Source of the DNA: Bordetella parapertussis
GTDB lineage: Bacteria > Pseudomonadota > Gammaproteobacteria > Burkholderiales > SG8-41
Length of the DNA: 64,000 bases
Assembly (NCBI GenBank): GCA_945906815.1
Contig: CAMDRT010000021.1
Location: 1 to 64,000, forward strand
Direction of reading: 5' to 3'
Numbering within the stretch: position 1 is the first letter of the stretch; every line of letters begins with the position of its first letter. Positions 49,938 to 57,950 of this stretch are shown piece after piece. Position numbers and translations under genes: made by a program. A model generated the notes under the pieces. That model saw nothing but the letters and a program-made list of their open reading frames with translations. It did not search any database and was not told the origin of the DNA.

Positions 49938-51230
49938 TCAGGCCATCTTGATCTTGAAGTTTCCGGCGTAGCGCTTGGGGTCCCTGCCGTCCCACACCAC
50001 GCCGTCGATCATCTTTGCCGTGCGCATCGGGTCTTTGGGCAGCGCTGTTTTGGTTGCCGCCGCGGCATCCTTGTAGACGTCGATGCGGTTGACCTGTTTG
50101 GCGACCGCCAGATAATCGGGATCCGTTTTGAGCAGGCCCCAGCGGCGATGCTGCGTCATGAACCACATGCCGTCCGACAGGTAAGGGAAGGTGACGTGGC
50201 CATCGTTGTGAAACTTCATATAGTCCTTGTCGTCCCAGGTCTTGCCGATACCATTGTCGTAGCGGCCGAGCATGCGCGCGACGATCACATCTTTGTCGGT
50301 ATTGACATAGGCGCGGTCGGCGATGATGTCGGCGGTCTTCTGCCGGTTGGAAAGCGAGGCGTCGATCCACTTGCCGGCTTCGATCACGGCGGCCGTCATG
50401 GCGCGCGCGGTATTCGGATTCTTTTGCACGAATTGCGCCGTGCAGCCGAGCGTTTTTTCCGGGTGGTCTCTCCATACCTCCTGCGTGGTGTTGGCGGTAA
50501 AGCCGATCTTGTCGACGATGGCGCGGTTGTTCCACGGCTCGCCGACGCAGTAACCGTCCATATTGCCGACGCGCATATTCGCCACCATCTGTGGCGGCGG
50601 CACGGTGATGGTCTTCACGTCCCTGAACGGATCGATGCCATGGGCTGCCAGCCAGTAGTAGATCCACATCGCGTGGGTGCCGGTGGGAAAGGTATGCGCA
50701 AAGGTGTAGTCACCCTTTTCCCTGTCGATCAGCGCCTTCAGGCTGGCGCCGTCTTTCACGCCTTTGTCGTAGAGTTTGCGCGACAGCGTGACGGCCTGGC
50801 CGTTGTGATTGAGATTCATCAGGATGGCCATGTCTTTCTTCGGCCCGCTGATGCCCAGTTGCAAGCCGTAGATGAGGCCGTAGAGCACGTGTGCGGCGTC
50901 GATCTCGCCATTCACCAGTTTGTCGCGCACCGCAGCCCACGACGCCTCTTTGGTGGGCGTGAGCTTGATGCCGAATTTCTCGTCGAACTTCATCACCGAG
51001 GCGATCACCACCGATGCGCAGTCGGTGAGCGGAATGAAGCCAATCTTGACTTCCTTCTTCTCGGGCGCATCCGAGCCCGCGACCCATGCCGCAGCGCGCA
51101 CCGCCGGGTGCACCAGGCTCATGACCGCAGCCGCGCCGGCTTGCTTGAGAAATGTCCGGCGCACGCCGCCTGACTGTGGCAGCGTGGCTATGGATCGGAC
51201 GCTGTCGTTACCGTCGTTACTTGAATGCAT
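49938..51230 (-). CDS. nrtA: Nitrate-binding periplasmic protein NrtA, Tat-type signal
   Basis: 430 aa, CmpA/NrtA family solute-binding protein. The N-terminus carries a twin-arginine signal (GVRRTFLKQAGAAAVMSL, about residues 23-40). The mature part begins KKEVKIGFIPLTDCASVV and has the nitrate-pocket segments TFPTGTHAMWIYYWLAA and GNMDGYCVGEPWNNRA. The ATG at 51230 has a GGAGAACAAC site; the longer frame to 51293 runs into leader RNA and is rejected. Expression is predicted to require NasT antitermination. Some relatives (NasS) are cytosolic nitrate sensors, but the export signal argues for transport here. Confidence 0.92.
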   Translation of the reverse strand: MHSSNDGNDSVRSIATLPQSGGVRRTFLKQAGAAAVMSLVHPAVRAAAWVAGSDAPEKKEVKIGFIPLTDCASVVIASVMKFDEKFGIKLTPTKEASWAAVRDKLVNGEIDAAHVLYGLIYGLQLGISGPKKDMAILMNLNHNGQAVTLSRKLYDKGVKDGASLKALIDREKGDYTFAHTFPTGTHAMWIYYWLAAHGIDPFRDVKTITVPPPQMVANMRVGNMDGYCVGEPWNNRAIVDKIGFTANTTQEVWRDHPEKTLGCTAQFVQKNPNTARAMTAAVIEAGKWIDASLSNRQKTADIIADRAYVNTDKDVIVARMLGRYDNGIGKTWDDKDYMKFHNDGHVTFPYLSDGMWFMTQHRRWGLLKTDPDYLAVAKQVNRIDVYKDAAAATKTALPKDPMRTAKMIDGVVWDGRDPKRYAGNFKIKMA

Positions 51231-51259
51231 GTTGTTCTCCACGTCGCTGTGTTCTACAC

Positions 51260-51347
51260 AAAATAAAAAAGGGCGCTCGACCGCAGCGCGCAAACAACGC
51301 GCCTCAGTTGAACACCCTTGTTCTTGAGCAGACCGCCGTTGGCCTGC
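51260..51347 (-). promoter_or_regulatory. ANTAR-type dual-hexaloop leader with terminator before nrtA
   Basis: In the nrtA leader RNA, hairpin P1 (51328-51347) pairs GCAGGCC with GGTCTGC around the hexaloop AACGGC. Hairpin P2 (51310-51323, with outer pairs to 51304 and 51327) pairs GAAC with GTTC around the hexaloop AAGGGT. Both loops have A at position 1 and G at position 4, the signature recognised by ANTAR proteins. A GC-rich terminator-like stem (about 51272-51303) and the run TTTTTTATTTT (51260-51270) follow, 30 bases before the nrtA ATG. Confidence 0.82.
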
Positions 51348-51480
51348 CCTTGCTACATTTAGAGCAATCGACGTACCAAGGCTGACTAATAGAGGGTATT
51401 ATTTATATAACTATTTGTTTTTATTTATTTTTTAATACTTACGCAATCCAGATATCAACTCGGATGCGCTGTGTTGTTGC

Positions 51481-51519
51481 GGTGCATAATGGTGAGCGTG
51501 CGCACCAAGGACGCACCAA
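51481..51519. promoter_or_regulatory. Cluster of NtrC-like half sites upstream of nrtA
   Basis: GGTGC (51481-51485) and two GCACCAA words (51502-51508 and 51513-51519, 11 bases apart) resemble NtrC half sites but do not form a canonical palindrome. A nearby TTGATATCTGGATTGCG (minus strand, about 51442-51458) keeps the -12 TTGC but not the -24 GG of a sigma-54 promoter. The promoter class for nrtABD is therefore unclear. The leader is strongly AT-rich at 51390-51440. Confidence 0.4.
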
Positions 51520-51523
51520 ACCT

Positions 51524-52108
51524 TCAGCCCAGAAGCTTGGCGTAGGTAATCACTTGTTCCGAAACCGCGCCCAGCGGCGCGCTGCGATCCATCGCGAGCT
51601 TGCGCAGCAAGCGATAGGCTTCCTCCTCGGACAATTTCTTTTCCTTCATCAGGATACCCTTGGCGCGATCGATCAGCTTGCGCTCGGAGAGCTTGCCTTT
51701 GGTCTGTGCGAGCTCGGCCCGCACCAGCTGCAGCGCCTCGAAGCGCGCGCGCGCGGCCTCGATAATCGGCGCGACGCGCTCCGGCGCAAAGCCGTCAACC
51801 CCATCCACCACATAGGCGCTAACCCCCGCGCGCACCGCGTCACGTATGGAAACACGCCGGGCATCGCGAGTGAACATGACGATGGGACGCGGGCAGGCCG
51901 CGGAGACACTGCACAAAGCCTCCAGCGTGTCGCCACTGAGTGCATCCGTACTGACGATGATGGTGTCGGGATCGTGCCGCCGGACGTCGTCATACAACGT
52001 TGGCGGAGCAGACAGTTCCGCCACGATTTCATGACCCAACCCCTGCAGAGCGAGGCGCAGATCAAGCGAACGCTGCGGGGATTCGTCAACCAGCAAAATA
52101 CGTAGCAT
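51524..52108 (-). CDS. nasT: ANTAR-domain antiterminator NasT
   Basis: 194 aa. An N-terminal receiver-like domain (1-120, starting MLRILLVDESPQRSLDL) and coiled coil precede the RNA-binding ANTAR domain (about 135-190, with LIDRAKGILMKEKKLSEEEAYRLLRKLA). NasT binds dual-hexaloop leaders and lets polymerase pass the terminator when nitrate or nitrite is present. The matching RNA element lies upstream of nrtA. The usual anti-activator NasS is not encoded in the window. It lies 85 bases after the membrane-anchor gene, likely in the nitrate-reductase transcript. Confidence 0.93.
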   Translation of the reverse strand: MLRILLVDESPQRSLDLRLALQGLGHEIVAELSAPPTLYDDVRRHDPDTIIVSTDALSGDTLEALCSVSAACPRPIVMFTRDARRVSIRDAVRAGVSAYVVDGVDGFAPERVAPIIEAARARFEALQLVRAELAQTKGKLSERKLIDRAKGILMKEKKLSEEEAYRLLRKLAMDRSAPLGAVSEQVITYAKLLG

Positions 52109-52193
52109 GACGCTGCCTAGTCACAAAATAGGTGCCATTGCGTGGACACCAACTCCGAGAACGCTTCGCGTTAACTTGAGTGATTAAATTTTC

Positions 52194-54149
52194 TCAGTGA
52201 ACATTCGGCAACACGCCCACCTGTGGCATCTTCGCCAGACCGGTGGCCCGCGCATGCTCCTCGAAGCCTTTGTTGCGCCAGAAGAACGCGCCCGGCATGG
52301 TGGTGGGAATGACCAGCACGTAGAACAATGCACGGCCTACAGCGGCAGTTGTCATCAGCAGCGCGGCAACCAACAGCCAAGCCATTGCGCCGGCGATGCC
52401 GTCGAGCGGCGCACAGGCGAGTGCGATCAGCGTTGCGATGCTAAGGGCGATACCACTATTGCGCAGCAGGTAGGTCTTGCCAAACGTGGTACGTTGTTCA
52501 AGCTGCGACGCCGCCGCTTCGCCGCCGCGTTTTTCAAGATCGCTGGCGTGCATGGCCAATCCCGCCGCCTCGATCACCAGTCCCAGCACCATCGGCCACG
52601 CCAGCACCGACAACAAAGCGGAAAACGCCTGACCCTGCGCCGCCAGCACCACCGCGTAAACCACGCCCACCGTTAAGGTTCCCAGGGTCAGCATCGAACC
52701 ATAGAACGTGGTGAGTACTTGCCAGTGGTCCCAGAATGGACGCGCCCTGATACGGTAAATACGGTTCATCGCATAAATCGCCAGTGGCCCCGACACCACT
52801 GCCAGCCAGCCAGAAAAAGTTTGTAGCATGCCGATCAACCCGGGCGGCAACAGCCACGAGAACAGCCCCGGCATCGTGGACAGCAGGAAGTACACACCCA
52901 GCGCGTTAAAGAACACCGCAATGCCCGCGACTTCACGGCTCACCGGCGAGTGGCGCAGATTATTGAATGCGCGGTAGAAGCGATGCGGCTTGCCCAAGTG
53001 GGCGGTGGAGATGGCGAGCGCCACGGTCTCCAGCGCGAGCAGCGCAAACAGCAGTGACGCATGCAGCGCCGGGTGCGCTGCCATCGACAGCACGTTCAAA
53101 CCCAACAACGGGCCCACAAACAACGTCAGAAACGCGCCGATCACGCCCTGCGATACCAGCGTAAAAAACACCAGCGGATTTTCGCGCGAGCTCAGCTTCT
53201 GAAAATTCCATTGGCGTAGCAACAACTTCTCCGCCACCTGCGGCTGGTAGCTCGCGTTGCCGGCTTCCTGCTTCTTGACGTACACCAGCGGCATGCTGTC
53301 GGTGCGGAACATCTCGCGCGGCAGCTCGCGCGTTTGTTGAAAGCGGATGTTCGGGTGGGTGATTTGCGGATCGGGAAAACCGGCTATCGCCAGCTTCGCC
53401 TGCACGCGGTTTTCGGGCTTGGTTTCGATCACACCGAAGTCCAGCGCACCCGCTAAACACGCTGCGGCACACGCCGGCTTCAATCCGACTTCGAGGCGGT
53501 CGACGCACATATTGCACTTGGACACTTCGCCCTTGATCGGGTCGAGTTGCGGCGCGTTATACGGGCACACCCAGGTGCAATAGCCGCAGCCGAAGCAGAT
53601 ATCCGGATCCTGCAGCACCGCGCCGTACTCGGCGAACTTGGTATAGGCGCGCGTCGGGCAGCCTTTCAGACACACCGGATCGTCGCAATGGTTGCACGCC
53701 ATCGAAATATTGACGCGACGAAAATCGGGATAACTGCCGCCTTCGACATAGCCCACCGAACGAAAGCTGATATGCGCTGGCAGATTGTTTTTCTCGCTGC
53801 ACGCCGCCTCGCAGGCATGGCAGCCGATGCAGTTGTCAGCGCTGAAGTGAAATCCGTGCTGCTTGTAGCGGTCGGGGTTGACGCTGACGGCATCACTGCC
53901 GTTGATGTTCAAGCTCTTGCCGGCGAGGGCATGGCTTTCCTCGACCAGTCGTATGGATTTACCGTGCTGATTGATCTTGGTGTCATTCGAGGGTTGCAGC
54001 AAGGCATAGGCCGGCTCATGCTCACGCCGCTTGAAGGCGGGCGCTGCACCCTCACAGCCGCAGCCGCTACCGCAGCCCGCCTTACTGGTGCTGGCGGCGG
54101 GTGGCGCGATGAAGGCCAGTCCGTCTTTGTCTACGCTCACGTTAAGCAT
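52194..54149 (-). CDS. Fused DmsB-DmsC-like iron-sulfur/membrane-anchor protein
   Basis: 651 aa. Residues about 95-240 carry sixteen cysteines for four [4Fe-4S] clusters (C107-C110-C113-C117, C152-C155-C160-C164, C185-C188-C191-C195, C212-C215-C227-C231), as in DmsB. Residues about 320-640 form a DmsC-type anchor with about eight membrane helices. An extra N-terminal Cys cluster, CGSGCGCEG (26-34), is unusual. It lies 54 bases after the nitrate-reductase gene, so it probably delivers quinol electrons to that enzyme. Separate DmsB and DmsC are the rule elsewhere; here they are one chain. Confidence 0.88.
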   Translation of the reverse strand: MLNVSVDKDGLAFIAPPAASTSKAGCGSGCGCEGAAPAFKRREHEPAYALLQPSNDTKINQHGKSIRLVEESHALAGKSLNINGSDAVSVNPDRYKQHGFHFSADNCIGCHACEAACSEKNNLPAHISFRSVGYVEGGSYPDFRRVNISMACNHCDDPVCLKGCPTRAYTKFAEYGAVLQDPDICFGCGYCTWVCPYNAPQLDPIKGEVSKCNMCVDRLEVGLKPACAAACLAGALDFGVIETKPENRVQAKLAIAGFPDPQITHPNIRFQQTRELPREMFRTDSMPLVYVKKQEAGNASYQPQVAEKLLLRQWNFQKLSSRENPLVFFTLVSQGVIGAFLTLFVGPLLGLNVLSMAAHPALHASLLFALLALETVALAISTAHLGKPHRFYRAFNNLRHSPVSREVAGIAVFFNALGVYFLLSTMPGLFSWLLPPGLIGMLQTFSGWLAVVSGPLAIYAMNRIYRIRARPFWDHWQVLTTFYGSMLTLGTLTVGVVYAVVLAAQGQAFSALLSVLAWPMVLGLVIEAAGLAMHASDLEKRGGEAAASQLEQRTTFGKTYLLRNSGIALSIATLIALACAPLDGIAGAMAWLLVAALLMTTAAVGRALFYVLVIPTTMPGAFFWRNKGFEEHARATGLAKMPQVGVLPNVH

Positions 54150-54203
54150 GGTTGTCTCTTTGTGGGTGAGGAAAGCGTGTCGTAAAATATTTTTACGGCA
54201 CTC

Positions 54204-56384
54204 TCAGTAGCTACGCGCGGCGACGTTAGCTGCAGCCGCCGCCAATTGATCGCTGGCGGGTTCGATTTTCACTGCGCATTGCTTGAACGCGGGCTGACGC
54301 GAATGCGGATCGAGCAAGCCCAGCGTAAGCCGGTTCACGCACTCGTGAAAATGGAACGGGATGAACACCATGTTGCGCGGTACGCGATGCGTAGTCTGCA
54401 CCAGTACCACCGCGTAACCACGCCGCGAAATCAGACGCGCATAAGTCATGTGGCCGATCCCCAGCTCGCGCGCCGCGTCCGGGTTCATTTCCATATACGG
54501 CGTGGGGCTGAACTTGTTGACATTGCCAATCTTGCCGGTGCGGGTGCGGGTGTGGAAATGCTCGACCACGCGGCCGCTGTTAAGCCAGAACGGAAACTGC
54601 TGGTCCGGCCGCTCGTTGTTGTCGACAAACGGCAGCACCAGCAGCTTGGCTTTGCCGTCCGGGTGCTGGAACACGCCGTCGGTGTAGAGACGCGGCGAAC
54701 CTTTTTCCGCGCCTTCCGCGCACGGCCACTGAATCCCACGCTGCGCCTCGATCCTGTCGTGGGTCAAGCCGGAGTAGTCGAGCATGCGCCCGCGGGATAG
54801 CTCGCGCATTTCGTCGAACACCTCGGCGGACGTTTCAGGAAAGCGCATTTTGCGCCCCTGCTCAAAGCGCTTCGCCATCTGGTTGAATATCCACAGATCG
54901 GGCTTGGAGTCGCCGTGCGGCTCCATCACCTTGCGCACCAGATTGACGCGCCGCTCGGTGTTGGTGAACACGCCTTCCTTCTCACCCCACAGCGCTGCGG
55001 GCAGAAACACGTGCGCGTATTGGGTGGTTTCGACATCGGCGTAGGCGTCCTGCACCACCAGAAATTCCAGGTTCTGCAGAGTCTTTTTGATGCGCGGCGA
55101 ATTCGGCATCGAGGTCATCGGATTGGTGGCAATCAGCCACAACGCCTTGATCTGGCCGGTTTCCATGGCTGGAAAAATATCGGTCATGAACATGCCGCGC
55201 TGCTTGGGGAAAAACTCCGGATCCACGCCCCAGAACTTGCCGATGGTTTCGCGGTCTTTTTCTTTCTCCAGCGCGCGATAGCCGGGCAAGCCCGAACACG
55301 ATGACCATTCGCGCGTGCCCATGGCATTGCACTGGCCGGTAATCGACAGACTGGTGCCGCCCGGTTTGCCGATGTTGCCGGTAATAAGATTCAGGCTGTT
55401 GATCGCCGCCACGCCGTCGGAGCCATGAGTACTCTGGTTAATACCCATGGTCCAGATCGACATCGCCGCGCCCGCCTTGGCGTAGAGGCGCGCGACGTGG
55501 CGTATGGTGTCCTCGTCGATACCGCAAATCGCGGCCGCAGTAACCGGGTCATACTGCGCCACCAGCTCGGCGAACGCCTCAAAGCCGGTGGTATGCGCCT
55601 CGATGTACGCGCGGTCGTGCAGATTTTCTTTCAGAATTACGTGCGCCAGACTGTTGAGCAGCGCGAGATCGGTGCCGGGCGTGACCGGCAGATGTATGTC
55701 GGCCATCTGCGCAAACATGGTGACGCGCGGATCGACCACGATCACCGGAAATTTTCGTTTCTCCAGCGCCATCTTGAGGCGCCAGTAAATGATGGGGTGT
55801 TGCTCGGGCAGATTGGAACCGAAGGCAAGCAGGCATTCCGTGTGCTCGAAATCGTCATAGCAGCCGGGCGGGCCATCGGAACCGAAAGAGCGCTTGTAAC
55901 CGGACGCCGCCGATGCCATGCACAGCGTGGTGTTGCCGTCATAATTGTTGGTACCGATCACCCCGCGTGTCAGTTTGCCGAGCGTGTAAAACTCCTCGGT
56001 CAGAATCTGCCCAGTGGAAACGATGGCAACAGCATCGCGACCGTACTTTTCCTGGATGCGCAGGAATTCGGCAGCGGTGCGATCCAGCGCCGCGTCCCAC
56101 GACACCTCGCTATAGGCGTCGATGATTTTGTCGCGCGCAAGCGGCATCTTGCCGCGATTGGCGGAGTTGAACAGTTCGTGCTCAAAGATGCCCTTGATGC
56201 ACAGCTTGCCCTGATTCACCGGCGCATCGGCGACGCCACGCGCGGCCACCGCCTTGCCATCGGCATTGAGCCCGACTTCGATCGAGCAACCCGTCGAGCA
56301 GTAGCCGCAGGTGGTATATTTCCAATCAACCACGCCTTTGTCGGCGATCTTGATCGGGTTCTTGGTGTGGCGTCCAAAAAGCAT
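54204..56384 (-). CDS. narB: Molybdopterin nitrate reductase, NarB/NasC type
   Basis: 726 aa. The N-terminal [4Fe-4S] motif is C26-x2-C29-x3-C33-x28-C62. The predicted Mo ligand is C155 in NTTLCMASAASGY, followed by SFGSDGPPGCYDDFEHTE, typical of NarB/NasA enzymes. The C-terminal molybdopterin-dinucleotide domain spans about 600-715. The extra [2Fe-2S] tail of long NasA proteins is absent. The ATG at 56384 has a GAAAGG site, so the 56426 reading is rejected. No Tat signal, so it is cytosolic. It reduces nitrate to nitrite for NirBD. A hairpin CTGTGT/ACACAG (56396-56411) lies just before its ribosome-binding site. Confidence 0.92.
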   Translation of the reverse strand: MLFGRHTKNPIKIADKGVVDWKYTTCGYCSTGCSIEVGLNADGKAVAARGVADAPVNQGKLCIKGIFEHELFNSANRGKMPLARDKIIDAYSEVSWDAALDRTAAEFLRIQEKYGRDAVAIVSTGQILTEEFYTLGKLTRGVIGTNNYDGNTTLCMASAASGYKRSFGSDGPPGCYDDFEHTECLLAFGSNLPEQHPIIYWRLKMALEKRKFPVIVVDPRVTMFAQMADIHLPVTPGTDLALLNSLAHVILKENLHDRAYIEAHTTGFEAFAELVAQYDPVTAAAICGIDEDTIRHVARLYAKAGAAMSIWTMGINQSTHGSDGVAAINSLNLITGNIGKPGGTSLSITGQCNAMGTREWSSCSGLPGYRALEKEKDRETIGKFWGVDPEFFPKQRGMFMTDIFPAMETGQIKALWLIATNPMTSMPNSPRIKKTLQNLEFLVVQDAYADVETTQYAHVFLPAALWGEKEGVFTNTERRVNLVRKVMEPHGDSKPDLWIFNQMAKRFEQGRKMRFPETSAEVFDEMRELSRGRMLDYSGLTHDRIEAQRGIQWPCAEGAEKGSPRLYTDGVFQHPDGKAKLLVLPFVDNNERPDQQFPFWLNSGRVVEHFHTRTRTGKIGNVNKFSPTPYMEMNPDAARELGIGHMTYARLISRRGYAVVLVQTTHRVPRNMVFIPFHFHECVNRLTLGLLDPHSRQPAFKQCAVKIEPASDQLAAAAANVAARSY

Positions 56385-56431
56385 GACTGACCTTTCTGTG
56401 TAGCAACACAGTTTGTCGATAGACAATGAAT

Positions 56432-56447
56432 AGCAACGTCCGTGCCA
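56432..56447 (-). promoter_or_regulatory. Sigma-54 promoter for the nitrate-reductase operon
   Basis: On the minus strand TGGCACGGACGTTGCT is a full match to TGGCAC-N5-TTGCW. Transcription would start near 56421, about 36 bases before narB. Confidence 0.88.
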
Positions 56448-56500
56448 TATATTTTTTATTGTTTAAAAACAATTACTTATAGTAAATATTCAGATTTGAA

Positions 56501-56550
56501 CGCGCACTATTGGTGCGTAGCAGCATTTAGCGGCATATGTTGGTGCACTG
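56501..56550. promoter_or_regulatory. NtrC-like half sites for the nitrate-reductase operon
   Basis: TTGGTGC occurs at 56510-56516 (inside GCACTATTGGTGC) and again at 56540-56546 (inside GCATATGTTGGTGCA), exactly 30 bases apart and 65-100 bases upstream of the sigma-54 element. Each looks like an NtrC half site with a shortened centre. Confidence 0.55.
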
Positions 56551-56629
56551 GGTATCAAGAGACGTCACTAGCAGCAATGCGGCGTGTTAAGGTCAACGCT
56601 GCCGCATTACACCGCGTTCATCACAGACC

Positions 56630-57097
56630 ATGAAGACATCCCACGCTCTGAAGTTTTTGCGCCCGCTGTCAGCGCTGATACTCGCCGCCACTGCGCTCGC
56701 CGTCACCGCCGCGCGCGCGCAAATGCCGGAAATCACGCTAACCATTGCCGGCAACAAACTCACCGCCGAGGTTGCCGCAACCGATGCGGAGCGTATGCAG
56801 GGTCTGATGCACCGGCGCATGATGCCGGAACATCGCGGCATGGTGTTTGTATTCACCAGTGTGTCGCGCCACGCCATGTGGATGGAAAACACCTTCATCC
56901 CGCTGTCGGTTGCGTTTATCGACAGCGATGGCATCATCACCAACATCGAAGACATGAAGCCGCATACGCGCGACACCCATCCTGCGGTAAAACCCGTGCG
57001 CTACGCGCTGGAGATGAATCTGGGCTGGTTCGCCAAGCGCGGCATCAAGCCCGGTGCGAAGATTGAAGGGCTGGACAAAGCGCCTGCTCCCAAGTGA
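56630..57097 (+). CDS. DUF192 exported protein
   Basis: 155 aa. Signal peptide about residues 1-30 (ending ARA before QMPEI). The DUF192 domain has the family marks MQGLMHR and GMVFVF, HAMWMENTFIPLSVAFID and YALEMNLGWFAKRGIKPG. Probably periplasmic; function unknown. The stop codon TGA is part of the adjoining GTGAGGCG repeat. Divergent from narB; bases 56448-56629 hold the regulatory sites. Confidence 0.88.
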   Translation: MKTSHALKFLRPLSALILAATALAVTAARAQMPEITLTIAGNKLTAEVAATDAERMQGLMHRRMMPEHRGMVFVFTSVSRHAMWMENTFIPLSVAFIDSDGIITNIEDMKPHTRDTHPAVKPVRYALEMNLGWFAKRGIKPGAKIEGLDKAPAPK

Positions 57098-57168
57098 GGC
57101 GTAGGGCGTTAGGTGTGAGGCGTAACCCCACCGGCCACTTCATCACGCCTCACACCTGGCGCCTCACG
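57095..57168. repeat. Palindromic GTGAGGC element, copy 4
   Basis: The left arm (from 57095: GTGAGGCGTAGGGCGTTAGG, then GTGTGAGGCGT) and right arm (57141-57168: TCATCACGCCTCACACCTGG, then CGCCTCAC) are inverted copies of the same heptamer-rich unit. It begins inside the DUF192 stop codon and ends at the terminator. Confidence 0.78.
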
Positions 57169-57197
57169 AAAAAAAACCCGGCAAGCCGGGTTTTTTT
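57169..57197. terminator. Bidirectional Rho-independent terminator
   Basis: The stem ACCCGGC/GCCGGGT with an AA centre is flanked by about eight A residues and seven T residues. It serves DUF192 (+) and the PuuD-like gene (-). Confidence 0.92.
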
Positions 57198-57219
57198 ATT
57201 GCTGTGCCGCAGGCGCTAT

Positions 57220-57804
57220 TTACAAACCGCCATTCTGCTGTGCCACCATGCAAAACAGCATCGGTATCGACAGCATGGTATTGATGCGTGACGTCATGCC
57301 CGCGAGTTTGGCGGCGGCGGCTTTTTCCTCAGCCGAGGCGGTGACTATGCCCAGCACCTTTTTCTGATTCGGCCAGATGATAAACCAGACATTGAACGCC
57401 ATCACCAGCGCGATCCACATACCAATACCGATAGCGGTAAAGCCTTTGCCCAAAGTCAGCGCTTGCATGAGGTAGTTGCTCATGCCCGCCACGAGCAGAC
57501 CGGTGACCACCGTCGCCAGTGCGGCCCAACGGAACCAGAACAACACCGCCGGCGCGATCACTTTACCGATGGCCGGCTTGTGCTCGTCGGGAATTTTCGG
57601 CATGGACGGCGTTTGCACAAAATTCAAATACCACAGCAAGCCGATCCACATCACACCCGACATCACATGCAGCCAACGCATGACAAACGTCCACCACACA
57701 TGCTCACCCATTTTTCCGGTGCCACTGACCAGCAAAATAAGCGCTATCAGAATGACGACGCCCGCGATAATGGTCTTCCCCAAAGACGAAAAAAATGCAG
57801 CCAT
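57220..57804 (-). CDS. PuuD-like (urate hydroxylase N-terminal) membrane protein
   Basis: 194 aa with about four to five membrane helices (FMRWLHVMSGVMWIGLLWYL, PAVLFWFRWAALATVVTGLL, GIGMWIALVMAFNVWFIIWP). The conserved histidine in RWLHVMSGVMWIGL and tryptophans resemble the membrane domain of PuuD urate hydroxylases. The C-terminal cytochrome c domain of full PuuD is absent, so urate oxidation cannot be assumed. No purine-catabolism genes are nearby. Confidence 0.75.
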   Translation of the reverse strand: MAAFFSSLGKTIIAGVVILIALILLVSGTGKMGEHVWWTFVMRWLHVMSGVMWIGLLWYLNFVQTPSMPKIPDEHKPAIGKVIAPAVLFWFRWAALATVVTGLLVAGMSNYLMQALTLGKGFTAIGIGMWIALVMAFNVWFIIWPNQKKVLGIVTASAEEKAAAAKLAGMTSRINTMLSIPMLFCMVAQQNGGL

Positions 57805-57950
57805 GATTTTGCTCCTTGCGTGAATTATTATGTTTCTTGCGCCGGTGATTCTAGCACAGGCGCGTGCCGTGTAAATAATTGAATTTAAATACTTTTTACA
57901 ATATTTCTAACGCCCTCAGCGCCGTTTCTGGTGGCGCAGAAACGCAGGCT

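Noticed and set aside
49456..50667. Minus-strand frame of 403 codons across nrtA and nrtB
   Set aside because: Out of frame with both conserved genes, Arg/Gly/Gln-rich and without a domain.
52122..52137. Sigma-54-like TGGCACCTATTTTGTG before nasT
   Set aside because: The essential -12 GC is GT, and transcription would start only about four bases before the ATG. More likely nasT is read from the nitrate-reductase promoter.
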